A DNA stretch of 64,000 bases from Deinococcus metallilatus (GTDB taxonomy: Bacteria > Deinococcota > Deinococci > Deinococcales > Deinococcaceae), in contig NZ_CP038512.1 in NCBI RefSeq assembly GCF_004758605.1, positions 2,281,001 through 2,345,000 on the forward strand. Direction: 5' to 3'. The position numbers and the translations under genes are program-made. Below, piece by piece: positions 52,158 to 64,000 of this stretch; position 1 is the first letter of the stretch, and the number at the start of each line of letters is the position of its first letter. Under the pieces are notes generated by a model that was given only the letters and a program-made list of their open reading frames with translations, had not been told where the DNA came from and made no database searches.

Positions 52158-52687
52158 GACCGGTCCAACTCGATCCAGTACCGCCGGATCGGTTTCTCGT
52201 AAAAAGCCAGCCTGAACTCGCCCTCGCATTCGCCGCCGTTCGCCTCAATGACGCCACGCGAGCCGAGGTTCTCCACGTCACAGGTAAGCAACACGCGCGG
52301 GAGGCCCAGTTCGCGGGCACGGTCCAGCGCCAGCGCGAGGATCAGCTTCCCGTACCCCTGGCCGCGTGCCGAAGGGCGCAGCTCATACCCGATGTGGCCG
52401 CCGAACTCACGCAGGCGGTCATTCAGGGTGTGGCGGATTTTTGTACGGCCCAGGTACGTATCGCCGTCCACCAACCAGCGCACCTCGGAATGGACGAAGC
52501 CTTCCGGCAAGTCGGCGGGCGGCTCAAACCGGCGCAGGGTGGCGAGAAACGCCCCGAAGTCGGCCTCGGCTTCCCCGACGTTCCAGGTCAGGGTGTCGCC
52601 CAGGCCGCTGCCCGTGGCCTGCGCCTCGCGCACCGCGTCCAGAAAGCTCGCTTTGTACCGCTCGGTGGGGGCAACCAGGATCGGCAT
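52154..52687 (-). CDS. GNAT-family N-acetyltransferase
   Basis: 177 residues from ATG 52687. The acetyl-CoA loop RPSARGQGYGKLILALAL is the Gcn5 Q/RxxGxG/A motif A, with LPRVLLTCDVENLGSRGVIEANGG after it. The substrate is unknown. TAGACT lies five bases before the ATG. The frame is open up to 52774, but the fold starts near PTERYKASFLDAV. Confidence 0.85.
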   Translation of the reverse strand: MPILVAPTERYKASFLDAVREAQATGSGLGDTLTWNVGEAEADFGAFLATLRRFEPPADLPEGFVHSEVRWLVDGDTYLGRTKIRHTLNDRLREFGGHIGYELRPSARGQGYGKLILALALDRARELGLPRVLLTCDVENLGSRGVIEANGGECEGEFRLAFYEKPIRRYWIELDRS

Positions 52688-52698
52688 GGTCCAGTCTA
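52688..52698 (-). promoter_or_regulatory. Leaderless -10 element (GNAT gene)
   Basis: Minus strand TAGACT, five bases, ATG 52687. Confidence 0.5.
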
Positions 52699-52731
52699 GC
52701 GGCCAGGGCTGGGCGGGCACCCCGGTCATAC

Positions 52732-52948
52732 CAAATTGCGCCCCTTCGCGAGAATCAACCGAGCGGACTTGCAAAGCTGCGCAGCAGAGCGAGGAGCAAA
52801 ACGTACCGGCTGGCGGCGATGGACCATGAGCGGGTCAGCCTCTGGCGCTTCCGGCAAGACAGGCGAGGGGCCGCCCCTGAGCCTCCGGCCACTGGAGAAC
52901 ATCCGGCGCTTTCCCGCATGTGCTGGAATCAGAGCAAGTCGGTATCAG
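52732..52948. repeat. Dispersed repeat, copy 2 (family 3)
   Basis: Contains GTACCGGCTGGCGGCGATGG (52803), then GGAGAACATCCGGCGCTTTC and GCTGGAATCAGAGCAAGTC (to 52940), matching the element at 1270-1341 in the same order but with about 65 extra bases inside. It also has GGACTTGCAAAGCTGCGCAG (52765). It lies in the 431-base gap 52688-53118; the remainder shows only the lipB promoter. Confidence 0.75.
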
Positions 52949-53101
52949 AAGGCGGATGGCTGCCCACCCGTCCGAGTCGACCGGACGCCTCGGCAAAGAC
53001 CTTTTCACCGTCCTGACCACTCCGCGCACCCGCGGCGACCATTCCCGCTGGTGAATCACCCCCCGAATCCGGCCCTCCCGCACGTTAATCCACTGGACAC
53101 C

Positions 53102-54839
<1,738 letters not shown>

Positions 54840-54884
54840 GATCGGGAAGGTCAAGGGGGTCGGGAGCTGCCCGGCCCCTCTGGC

Positions 54885-55451
54885 TTACTGCTCTGCTGCC
54901 ATTCGCTCGAACACACCCCGCCTTGTTCTTGCTCTCCAAGCCGTAATGATCGCCTCTACGTTCTGATCTAAGGGCTTGGTGGCGTCAATTTCCAGGTCAT
55001 AGCGGCCGAAGGTGTGAACCGTTTCGAAGTCGCGGCGGGCGTCCCCCACCCGGCGGTCGCCTCGTGCCCGTTCGCGCCTTTCCAGTTCTGGCAGGGGGCA
55101 GTGCAGCCCGACGAAGAACACGTCGAACGGCGCGAGCAGGTCCAGCAGCCGGTCCATCTGCTCCCGCGTTTCCACGATGAGTTCCACCACCGGATTATTT
55201 CCCGCAGAGAGGAGGGCCGGGAGGCAGCGGTAGAACCCCTCGAAAACGTGCGGACGCATGGCCGCCCAAGCAAAGGTACCGTCAGGGTCACGGCGTTTGG
55301 GGAGAACATCCGTTGTAAAAAGGAAGAAGTCCAATGAGAAGAACAGGAAGGGCACGTCCAGCTTGTCCCGCACCGCCCGGCAGAGCGTGGATTTCCCGGC
55401 ACTGGACGCACCGTTGACGAGGATGAGTTTGCCTGCCGATCCATTGCTCAT
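54885..55451 (-). CDS. Chloramphenicol phosphotransferase-like P-loop protein
   Basis: 188 residues: Walker A LVNGASSAGKSTLCRAV at residue 12, LDVPFLFFSLDFFLFTTDVLP after it, and GNNPVVELIVETREQMDRLL, the CPT family layout (PF07931-like). True CPT phosphorylates chloramphenicol. Many family members lie in genomes without antibiotic production and have unknown substrates, so drug resistance is not asserted. AT-richer than its neighbours. Convergent with lipA; divergent from an oxidoreductase gene. Confidence 0.82.
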   Translation of the reverse strand: MSNGSAGKLILVNGASSAGKSTLCRAVRDKLDVPFLFFSLDFFLFTTDVLPKRRDPDGTFAWAAMRPHVFEGFYRCLPALLSAGNNPVVELIVETREQMDRLLDLLAPFDVFFVGLHCPLPELERRERARGDRRVGDARRDFETVHTFGRYDLEIDATKPLDQNVEAIITAWRARTRRGVFERMAAEQ

Positions 55452-55521
55452 AGCGAAATATTCTATGCTTCACAAACCTCCTTTCGCCTTGAATACGTTC
55501 TTTGACATATCGTGCGGGTCT

Positions 55522-55533
55522 TAAGCTGGACCC
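55522..55533 (+). promoter_or_regulatory. Leaderless -10 element (SDR-like gene)
   Basis: TAAGCT, six bases, ATG 55534. TTGACA occurs at 55502 but only 14 bases upstream of the -10, shorter than the usual 17. Confidence 0.5.
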
Positions 55534-56040
55534 ATGCGAACGCTCGTCATCGGCGGAACCGGGATGCTCGCGGGCGTGGTGCGCGCCCTGCTCGACGAGG
55601 GCGACGAGGTGACAGTGCTGGCGCGGCGCCCGGAGCGACTCCCCGACACCCGCGCCCGCCTGCTGGCCCTCGATTACCGGGACACGGAGACGCTTGACCG
55701 CGCCCTGGCGCAGTCAGGACCCTTTGACCGGGCGGTGGTGTGGATTCACGGCACGGCGCCGGAAGCGCCCTTCGTGGCGGCGCGGCATGTGCGGGGGCCT
55801 TACTGGCACGTGCTGGGCAGCGCGGTCGCCAATCCCGCCAAGCAGGGCAGTCGCAGGCGGGAGCGGTTCGCCGCGCTCGGCAACGACTACCGCGAGATCG
55901 TCCTCGGCTTCGTGCGGGAAGGGGACGGCTCCCGCTGGCTGACGCACGGGGAGATCAGCGGCGGCGTGCTGCACGCGCTGGAGCACGACCTGAAACGGCA
56001 TGTCATCGGCGTGGTGGAACCCTGGACGATGCGGCCCTGA
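55534..56040 (+). CDS. Short NAD(P)-binding Rossmann protein
   Basis: 168 residues: LVIGGTGMLAGVVRALLDEGDEVTVLAR is a Rossmann dinucleotide site (GGTGMLAG), followed by LDYRDTETLDRAL. It is short for an SDR and lacks a clear Tyr-x3-Lys catalytic pair, so it may be a reduced oxidoreductase or a binding protein. The substrate is unknown. Confidence 0.75.
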   Translation: MRTLVIGGTGMLAGVVRALLDEGDEVTVLARRPERLPDTRARLLALDYRDTETLDRALAQSGPFDRAVVWIHGTAPEAPFVAARHVRGPYWHVLGSAVANPAKQGSRRRERFAALGNDYREIVLGFVREGDGSRWLTHGEISGGVLHALEHDLKRHVIGVVEPWTMRP

Positions 56041-56183
56041 CGGAAAAACCCCGCACCGGGCGGGGCTGTTCTTCGCTGGTGGACCTGAATGGTGAGGCGT
56101 CAGATTGCCCTTCAGCTTCTCCACCCTTCTCACTGCAAGAACGAGCCAGCCGCCAATCCAGTCCCATATCTGAACAACCATAC

Positions 56184-56214
56184 ATATGAGCTTCTGCTCA
56201 GGTATAGTAGGACC
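56184..56214 (+). promoter_or_regulatory. Promoter and CadC/SmtB-type operator of the metal ATPase gene
   Basis: ATATGAGC (56184-56191), TTCT, GCTCAGGTAT form an imperfect palindrome typical of ArsR/SmtB sites, with TGAGC/GCTCA perfect. TATAGT (56203-56208) overlaps its right part, and ATG 56215 follows six bases later (leaderless). The sensor gene at 59545 is the likely repressor. Confidence 0.6.
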
Positions 56215-58500
<2,286 letters not shown>

Positions 58501-58509
58501 GGAGATTCC

Positions 58510-58761
58510 ATGTCGGCCATCACCCTCTACACCGTCCCCCACTGTGCGGACTGCGAGGCGATCAAGCGGCTGCTCCAGCACCACGGGGCGACCTACACCG
58601 AAAAGAACGTGCGGGGCGACCCGGAGGCGCTGGCGGAGATGCAGCGGCGGGCGAAGGTCCGGGTCGCTCCCGTCACGGTCATCGGTGAACACGCTTTCTA
58701 CGGCCCCTTTGACGAGCAGCGCCCCCGGATTCTGGCGGCCCTCGGCGCAGGGGCTTCTTGA
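58510..58761 (+). CDS. Glutaredoxin-like / NrdH-type protein
   Basis: 83 residues: TLYTVPHCADCEAIKRLLQHHG carries the CxxC redox site (CADC), and APVTVIGEHAFYGPFDEQ the cis-Pro and substrate strand. NrdH and mini-glutaredoxins feed electrons to class I ribonucleotide reductase, but this gene lies among metal-homeostasis genes. Overlaps the next gene by four bases (TTGA). Confidence 0.85.
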   Translation: MSAITLYTVPHCADCEAIKRLLQHHGATYTEKNVRGDPEALAEMQRRAKVRVAPVTVIGEHAFYGPFDEQRPRILAALGAGAS

Positions 58762-59485
58762 GCGCCCCTCTCCAGCAGATTCTGGCGCTCACCCTGATTC
58801 CGGTGGCGGCCACCATCCTGGGCGGGGTGGTGGCCAGCTTCCGCACGCCTGGCGAGCGGTTTCGCAGCTTCGTGCAGCACTTCGCGGCGGGCGTGGTGTT
58901 CGCGGCGGTGGCGGGTGAACTGCTGCCCGAGATCACCCAGGGGCATCAGCCAGCCGGTGTGGTGATCGGCTTCGCGCTGGGCGTGGTGGTGATGCTGCTC
59001 GTCCGGGCCTTCGCCGAACGCCTGGAAGGCGCGGAAGAGAACCGGGACAACGCCGGGAACCTCGGCCTGATCGCCGCCGTCGGGATTGACGTGCTGATTG
59101 ACGGCCTGCTGATCGGCGTGGGCTTTGCGGCGGGGCCCGGGTCGGCACCCTGCTGGTGATCGCCCTGACCCTGGAGCTGCTCTTCCTGGGCGTCTCGGTG
59201 GCCTCCAGCCTGGGGCAGTCCGGCGCGTCCCGCAGCCGCGTCATCCTGACGGTCACGGGATTGAGCCTGCTGGTCATCCTGGGTGCTCTGCTGGGCGGCA
59301 CGCTGCTTCAGGGCCTCACGGGCCTGGCGCTGGAGATCGTGCTGGCCTTCGGTGCGGCGGCCCTCTTGTTCCTGGTCACCGAGGAACTGCTGACCGAGGC
59401 GCACGAGGTGAAGGAAACGCCGCTGATCACCGCGGCCTTCTTCGCGGGGTTCGTGGCCCTCTATCTGCTGGAGCTGGCTTCGTGA
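58758..59485 (+). pseudogene. ZIP-family metal transporter, one-base frameshift
   Basis: Two adjoining frames together make one ZIP protein of about 242 residues. The first (58758-59159, TTG start overlapping the glutaredoxin stop) ends ...IDVLIDGLLIGVGFAAGPGSAPCW. The second (from 59156) reads IALTLELLFLGVSVASSLG. The base run GCGGCGGGGCCCGGG near 59132-59141 explains it: adding one G restores GVGFAAGARVGTLLVIALTLE, the expected metal-site helix. It could be a real mutation, a sequencing error in the G run, or phase variation. ZIP proteins import Zn or Mn. The rest of the protein is well kept, arguing for a recent event. Confidence 0.85.
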
Positions 59486-59532
59486 GGCCGCCGGGAGGTG
59501 ATGGGATGACGTTCCCGCTGTCCGGCCTGCGC

Positions 59533-59544
59533 TATGGTCAGGAC
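59533..59544 (+). promoter_or_regulatory. Leaderless -10 element (CadC-like regulator)
   Basis: TATGGT, six bases, ATG 59545. Confidence 0.6.
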
Positions 59545-59907
59545 ATGAGAACCGCTTCTCAAGATGACGTGTGCGACGTGCCGTGCGTCCATCCCGAGGC
59601 GGTGGCCCGTGTCCGGTCAGCCCTGCCCGACGCCTCCTGTGTGGAGGCCGCCAGCACCCTGCTCAAGGTCGTGGCCGATCCCACCCGGCTGCGGATGCTC
59701 AGTGCCCTGAATATCGAGGAACTGTGCGTGTGCGACCTGGCCAACATCGCGGGGATCAGCGAGAGTGCGGCCAGCCACCAGTTGCGCCTGCTGCGCGCCC
59801 ACCGCCTGGTGACCTCCCGCAAGGAGGGCCGGGTGGTGTACTACCGGCTGCTGGATGGGCACATCACCAGCCTGATCGGGAGCGCCATCGAGCACGCGAA
59901 CGAATGA
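59545..59907 (+). CDS. ArsR/SmtB family metal sensor, CadC-like
   Basis: 120 residues from ATG 59545. Winged HTH ELCVCDLANIAGISESAASHQLRLL with wing RKEGRVVYYRLLDGHI. The metal site matches CadC: N-terminal Cys10 and Cys14 (VCDVPCVHPE) plus Cys-x-Cys in ELCVCD, which in S. aureus CadC bind Cd, Pb or Zn. Metal binding should release it from the operator of the P-type ATPase gene at 56184. It comes after the ZIP pseudogene in the same direction. Confidence 0.9.
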   Translation: MRTASQDDVCDVPCVHPEAVARVRSALPDASCVEAASTLLKVVADPTRLRMLSALNIEELCVCDLANIAGISESAASHQLRLLRAHRLVTSRKEGRVVYYRLLDGHITSLIGSAIEHANE

Positions 59908-59967
59908 ACAGCCCGGTGACCCTGGCTGACCGGGGAGACGCCCTCTCAGGCTCCAGGGGTGACCGAC

Positions 59968-59996
59968 TTGATTGTGAGACGTACAACATCTAGTAT
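59968..59996 (+). promoter_or_regulatory. nrd operon promoter
   Basis: TTGATT (59968-59973), 17 bases, TAGTAT (59991-59996): a strong sigma70-type promoter. The start is expected near 60003, at the riboswitch 5' end. Confidence 0.75.
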
Positions 59997-60002
59997 CCCC
60001 TG

Positions 60003-60200
<198 letters not shown>

Positions 60201-60202
60201 GA

Positions 60203-60231
60203 ACGTGCCCTGAACCGGGTACGTCTTTTTT
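60203..60231 (+). terminator. Riboswitch-linked intrinsic terminator
   Basis: ACGTGCCC (60203-60210) / GGGTACGT (60217-60224), one G-U pair, 6-base loop, then C and six T (60226-60231). It lies between the cobalamin element and the first coding gene, so it should be the expression platform. Confidence 0.8.
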
Positions 60232-60295
60232 GTTGGCACGGGCCGCCCGCCCTGGCTGCCTCCCACCGTTTGCCTTTTTGCCTGGAGCTGACCTG

Positions 60296-60751
60296 ATGAC
60301 TGAACTGCACGGCGCCATGCCTGGCCCTTCCCGGCGTTCCCCTGTTCCACCCCTCCCCAGTCAGAACGAAACCCGGATCACGCACGTCGTGTTCCCCGGC
60401 ACCACCAACCACCACGGCACGCTCTTCGGCGGGGAGGCGCTGGCGTACATGGACAGCGCCGCCTTTATCGCGGCCACGCGGCACTGCCGCCGCAAGGTGG
60501 TCACCCGGCACCTGGACGCCATGGAGTTCCGCCGCCCCATTCCCCAGGGCACCCTGGTGGAACTCGTCGCCCGCGTCGTGGCGACCGGGCGCACCAGCAT
60601 GACCGTGCGGGTGGAGCTGTTTATCGAGGACATGTACAGCGATGAGCGCGAACTGGGCTGCACCGGCACGTTCGTCCTGGTGGCTCTGGGGGGCGACGGA
60701 CAACCCACGGAGGTCCCACCCCTGCAGGAGAGTGAAGCGGATGGCGGCTGA
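60296..60751 (+). CDS. Acyl-CoA thioesterase, YciA/hotdog type
   Basis: 151 residues from ATG 60296 (GGAG ribosome site). Hotdog fold with double-hotdog signature: ETRITHVVFPGTTNHHGTLFGGEALAYMDSAAFIAA and RKVVTRHLDAMEFRRPI. Acts on acyl-CoA esters. It is the first coding gene after the B12 element and shares 11 bases with the next gene, so it is transcribed with nrdIEF. Its use in nucleotide reduction is unclear. Confidence 0.85.
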   Translation: MTELHGAMPGPSRRSPVPPLPSQNETRITHVVFPGTTNHHGTLFGGEALAYMDSAAFIAATRHCRRKVVTRHLDAMEFRRPIPQGTLVELVARVVATGRTSMTVRVELFIEDMYSDERELGCTGTFVLVALGGDGQPTEVPPLQESEADGG

Positions 60752-60965
60752 CCATCCCTGGACGCTGCTGCTGACCGGTGTGGCCCGCGGCCGGGGCGGC
60801 ACGGCGATGGTGCTGGAACTCCTGGCCGTCCTGCACGAACAGGGCCTTCTGACGGAGGAGCAGGTGGGGCGTGTGGTGAATGCGCTCGCGGCCGATATGC
60901 GGGACTTCGATGCACAGCTCGTGAAGGCGGAACTGCGTCCCTCCTCAACGGCCCTGAAAGGTTGA
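60741..60965 (+). CDS. Small conserved-looking protein in the nrd operon
   Basis: 74 residues: MAADHPWTLLLTGVARGRGGTAMVLELLAVLHEQGLL, then TEEQVGRVVNALAADMRDFDAQLVKAEL. Two short helices around a Gly-rich turn; no known family. It overlaps the thioesterase stop by 11 bases and ends four bases before nrdI, so translation is coupled across the operon. Confidence 0.6.
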   Translation: MAADHPWTLLLTGVARGRGGTAMVLELLAVLHEQGLLTEEQVGRVVNALAADMRDFDAQLVKAELRPSSTALKG

Positions 60966-60969
60966 CGGC

Positions 60970-61398
60970 GTGCAACTGGTCTTCGATTCCCTCACCGGCA
61001 ATGTGCGCCGCCTGGTGGGCCGGGTGGCCCGGCAGGTCGGCGGAGTGGCCGTGCTGGACCTCCGCCGGGACAGGCCGGAAGGCGACTTCCTGCTGCTGAC
61101 GTACACCTTCCACCGGGGAGCGGTCCCTGACTCCACCCGCGCCTTTCTCGCCCGGCACAGCCACCGTCTGCTGGGCGTGGTGGCGAGCGGGTCCTACCAC
61201 TGGGGCGAGCACTTCGCCCGCGCGGCGGACCTGATCGCCGAGGAGTACCACGTGCCCGTCGTGGCGAAGGTGAACAAGAGCGGCACCGACGCTGATGTCG
61301 CCCGGATCGCCCGCTGGGTGCAGAACCGCCAGAAGCTCGCCTCTCCCTTCCCGCTGCCCCCCTTCCCGGAGGACCTATGGAACCCTGGATCGAACTGA
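60970..61398 (+). CDS. nrdI: NrdI flavodoxin-like ribonucleotide reductase activator
   Basis: 142 residues from GTG 60970: QLVFDSLTGNVRRLVGRVARQ is the FMN phosphate-binding loop of the NrdI flavodoxin fold, and GSYHWGEHFARAADLIAEEYHVPVVAKVNKSGT completes the FMN site. NrdI reduces oxygen to activate the Mn2 cofactor of class Ib NrdF. Overlaps nrdE by 22 bases. Confidence 0.92.
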   Translation: MQLVFDSLTGNVRRLVGRVARQVGGVAVLDLRRDRPEGDFLLLTYTFHRGAVPDSTRAFLARHSHRLLGVVASGSYHWGEHFARAADLIAEEYHVPVVAKVNKSGTDADVARIARWVQNRQKLASPFPLPPFPEDLWNPGSN

Positions 61399-63464
61399 AC
61401 AACAAGGTGCTGTCCGGCACCCAGGTGGACACCCGGCACGACCTGGACGCCTTGCAGGTGTACTTTCAGGAGAAGGTCAACCCGAACACAGTCTTTTTCC
61501 ATGACCTGAAGGAGAAGATCCGTTACCTGACCGAGCACGGCATCTGGGACCCCGCCGTCTTTGAGCGGTACACCCACGAAGAGGTGCAGGCCGTCTTCGA
61601 GCGCGCCTACAGCTATAAGTTCCGCTTCCGGGCCTTCATGGGCGCCTACAAGTTCTACAGCGAGTACGCCACCATGACGCCCGACCGCAGCAGGTGGCTG
61701 GAACGCTACGAGGACCGCATGGCGATCACCGCACTGAGCCGCTCGGAGAGTCCCGGAGACGCGCTGGAACTCGTCCACCACCTCGTGAACCAGACCTTCA
61801 CTCCGGCCACGCCCACCCTGATGAACAGCGGCAAGGCGAACACGGGCCGCCTGGTGAGTTGCTTTCTCTTGCAGGACTGCACTGACAACCTAAATTCCAT
61901 CACGAAGACGCTGTCCTTCGTGGCGGAACTCAGCAAGGGGGGCGGCGGCATCGGGGTGGACGCCAGCAATTTGCGCGCCCGGGGCGAGAGTCTGCGCGGT
62001 ATCCAGAACGTCACCAAGGGCGTGATGGGTGTGGCGAAGATGCTGGACAACATGTTGCGCTACGCCGACCAGGCGGGGCAGCGTCCGGGAGCGGGGGCCG
62101 TCTACCTCAGCGTGATGCACGCCGACTTCCTCGACCTCCTGAACGCCAAGAAGATCGCCACCGACGAGGACGCCCGGCTCAAGACCCTCAGCGTGGGCGC
62201 GACCATCCCCGACATCTTCATGGAGAAAGTGCGCTCGGGCGAGGACATCTGCCAGTTCTACCCGCACTCGCTGTGGCAGGAAACCGGGCTGGCGTTCACG
62301 GACATCGACTGGACGCGCGACTATCAGGCCCTGGCCGACAACCCCCGCATCCGCAAGAAGCGCGTGTCGGCCCGGCGGGTGCTGGAGGACATCGCCATCA
62401 CGCAGGGCGAGAGCGGTTACCCCTACCTGCTGTTCGAGGGCAACGCCAACCGCGCCAACCCCATCCCCAACGTGGGCAGCATCAAGATGAGCAACCTGTG
62501 CAGCGAGATTCTGCAACCCACCCTGCCCAGCACCTTCCACGCCTACGGGCAGGAACACAAAGACCAGATTGGCCTGGACGTGTCGTGCAACCTGGCCTCG
62601 CTGGTGATCGAACAGACCATGAAGAGCCGCGACATCGGGCGGGTGGTGCGCTCGGCGGTGCGGCTGCTGGACAACGTGGCCCGCTCCACGAGCGTGCATG
62701 AGGTCCCCGCCGTGAAGAAAGCCAATGAGGAGATGCGCTCCATCGGCCTCGGCGCGATGGGCCTGCACTCCTTCCTGGCCGCGAATGAACTGATGTACGG
62801 CAGCCCCGAGGCGCTGGAGTTCGTGGACGTGTTTTTCGCCGCCGTTCACTACCACGCGCGCAAGGCCAGCATGGAGATCGCCCGCGACACCGGTTTCGTC
62901 TTCCGGGGCTTCGGGGGCAGCCGCTACCAGAGTGGTGAACACTTCGCCCAGTACCTGGAGCGCGACTTCCTGCCGCAGACGCCCGAGGTGGCCGCCCTGT
63001 TTGAGAGCCACCAGCTTCCCACCCGCGAGGACTGGCAGCGGCTGGTGCAGGACATCCGGCAACACGGCCTGGCGCACTCCTTCGTGATGGCGGTCGCGCC
63101 CACCGGGAGCATCAGCTACGTGTCGCACGCCAGCGCCAGCCTCATGCCGGTCACCGAGAAGGTGGAGACGCGCACCAGCAACAAGGCGCGCACCATCTAC
63201 CCCATGCCGCACCTCAATGAAACCACCGAGTGGTACTACGAGGAAGCCTACGACATGGATATGCGCCGGGTGCTGGACACGGTGGCTGCCGCGCAGCGAC
63301 ATGTGGATCAGGGCATCAGTTGCACCCTGTTCGTGCCGGGCAACGTCACCACCCGCACGCTGCAAAGCTACTACCTGTACGCCTACCGCCTGGGCATCAA
63401 GACCCTGTATTACACCCGGCTGCGCAAGTCCAACGTGCAGGACTGCCTGAGCTGCGTGGTGTAG
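61377..63464 (+). CDS. nrdE: Class Ib ribonucleoside-diphosphate reductase, large subunit
   Basis: 695 residues from ATG 61377 (GGAGGA). The 10-stranded barrel with the active-site Cys pair, TLMNSGKANTGRLVSCFLLQDCTDN and SNLCSEI, finger-loop region GYPYLLFEGNANRANPIPN, and C-terminal shuttle cysteines DCLSCVV. It lacks the N-terminal ATP-cone of class Ia, as usual for NrdE. It reduces all four nucleoside diphosphates with NrdF. Confidence 0.96.
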   Translation: MEPWIELNNKVLSGTQVDTRHDLDALQVYFQEKVNPNTVFFHDLKEKIRYLTEHGIWDPAVFERYTHEEVQAVFERAYSYKFRFRAFMGAYKFYSEYATMTPDRSRWLERYEDRMAITALSRSESPGDALELVHHLVNQTFTPATPTLMNSGKANTGRLVSCFLLQDCTDNLNSITKTLSFVAELSKGGGGIGVDASNLRARGESLRGIQNVTKGVMGVAKMLDNMLRYADQAGQRPGAGAVYLSVMHADFLDLLNAKKIATDEDARLKTLSVGATIPDIFMEKVRSGEDICQFYPHSLWQETGLAFTDIDWTRDYQALADNPRIRKKRVSARRVLEDIAITQGESGYPYLLFEGNANRANPIPNVGSIKMSNLCSEILQPTLPSTFHAYGQEHKDQIGLDVSCNLASLVIEQTMKSRDIGRVVRSAVRLLDNVARSTSVHEVPAVKKANEEMRSIGLGAMGLHSFLAANELMYGSPEALEFVDVFFAAVHYHARKASMEIARDTGFVFRGFGGSRYQSGEHFAQYLERDFLPQTPEVAALFESHQLPTREDWQRLVQDIRQHGLAHSFVMAVAPTGSISYVSHASASLMPVTEKVETRTSNKARTIYPMPHLNETTEWYYEEAYDMDMRRVLDTVAAAQRHVDQGISCTLFVPGNVTTRTLQSYYLYAYRLGIKTLYYTRLRKSNVQDCLSCVV

Positions 63465-63543
63465 GGCGGCTGGCCCCGCTGTCTGAGGGCCGAAGAGGCG
63501 AAGGGTCCAAGACGTTCTTTCACCGCGCTGGAGGCGCAGTCAC

Positions 63544-64000
63544 ATGTCGCACATCCCTTTTTCGGCCACCAACTGGTCTGACCCGGAAGATCACTTCTCC
63601 GCCACCTTCTACGAGAAGTACACGTCCCAGTTGTGGTTCCCCGACGAGATTCCCCTCACGAACGACGCGCTGGTCTGGCAGGCGCTGGGGGAGGATGAAC
63701 GCTGGACCTACATTCACGCCTCGGCGGGCCTGAATGCGCTGGACACCTTGCAGGGCGAGGTGGGGATGCCCGCGCTGCGCGGCCTGGTGGACGGCCACAT
63801 CCGCAAGGCCACCCTGCAATTCCAGGGCATGATGGAGGACATCCACGCCCGCAGCTACAGCCTGATGAACAAGACCTTCCTGACGACCAGCCAGGAGCGC
63901 GAGGTCTTCGAGTGGGTACGCACGCAGCCGCACCTGCAATTCAAGATAGGGTTCATTCAGGACGTGTTCCAGGACCCGGACGTGTCCCGGCTGGGCCTCT
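63544..64000 (+). CDS. nrdF: Class Ib ribonucleotide reductase small subunit, partial
   Basis: Only 152 codons are visible before the window ends. ATG 63544 follows a GGAGG ribosome site. TSQLWFPDEIPLTNDALVWQAL and QFQGMMEDIHARSYSLMNKTF are the NrdF metal-centre helices (Asp/Glu/His ligands). It makes a Mn2-tyrosyl radical with NrdI help and passes it to NrdE. Confidence 0.93.
   Translation, partial: MSHIPFSATNWSDPEDHFSATFYEKYTSQLWFPDEIPLTNDALVWQALGEDERWTYIHASAGLNALDTLQGEVGMPALRGLVDGHIRKATLQFQGMMEDIHARSYSLMNKTFLTTSQEREVFEWVRTQPHLQFKIGFIQDVFQDPDVSRLGL

Noticed and set aside
61890..63365. Minus-strand open frame opposite nrdE
   Set aside because: nrdE is unmistakable; the antisense frame has no recognisable fold.

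Overview
The window looks like a chromosomal segment from a Deinococcus species. It is about 70% GC. Gene content fits the genus: coproheme decarboxylase-type HemQ, Thermus/Deinococcus-type PilMNO-PilQ, an alpha2 GlyRS behind a T-box, ribosomal protein L19 with a C-terminal tail, and class Ib ribonucleotide reductase. More than twenty genes have a TANNNT -10 hexamer ending 5-7 bases before ATG or GTG, the arrangement expected for leaderless mRNAs, which are common in Deinococcus. No rRNA, tRNA, CRISPR array, prophage or intact insertion sequence was seen. Species cannot be named from sequence alone.

Layout. 1-1.1 kb: end of one sugar/nucleoside-type ABC permease and a complete second one. 1.3-5.5 kb: LysR regulator, LysM/phosphodiester-glycosidase protein, rbfA (preceded by an overlapping 15-codon leaderless uORF), a thioesterase and a Nudix protein. 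5.6-12 kb: M1 peptidase; a PadR / membrane protein / signal peptidase I unit; a three-gene histidine kinase / DUF4097-like / response regulator operon with 4-base overlaps. 12-18.5 kb: ABC exporter, hemQ-aldo/keto reductase, small enzymes and an AI-2E family permease. 18.5-23.7 kb: a dispersed repeat, then cysS behind a Cys-Cys leader peptide and intrinsic terminator, a DUF697-like protein, and glyS behind a glycine T-box. 23.7-31 kb: mug-type glycosylase, molybdopterin oxidoreductase, leucyl aminopeptidase, and a MarR regulator with an MFS exporter. 31-35.5 kb: Asp23 protein with FakA-like kinase, murF, and a lipoprotein.

35.8-45.2 kb: the type IV pilus / DNA uptake operon pilM-N-O-(P/W-like)-Q followed by aroC-aroK-aroB-aroQ. 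The first roughly 330 codons of pilQ are about 50% GC with codons rare elsewhere, whereas the rest is typical, so the gene looks mosaic. 45.2-53 kb: a PD-(D/E)XK-like gene, rplM-rpsI, a duplicated-ATPase ABC protein, rplS, and more repeats. 53-56 kb: lipB-lipA and small enzymes. 56-60 kb: a heavy-metal module with a P-type ATPase, a glutaredoxin-like protein, a ZIP transporter broken by a one-base frameshift, and a CadC-like sensor. 60-64 kb: a sigma70-type promoter, a cobalamin riboswitch-like leader with terminator, then thioesterase - small protein - nrdI - nrdE - nrdF (cut by the window end).

Regulatory RNA is the striking theme. cysS, glyS and the nrd operon each have a 5' attenuation device of a different class (translated leader peptide, T-box, cobalamin element), and rbfA has a translationally coupled uORF. 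Intergenic spaces also carry three families of short palindromic repeats, each found twice in this window; both pairs for which orientation could be judged are in opposite orientations.
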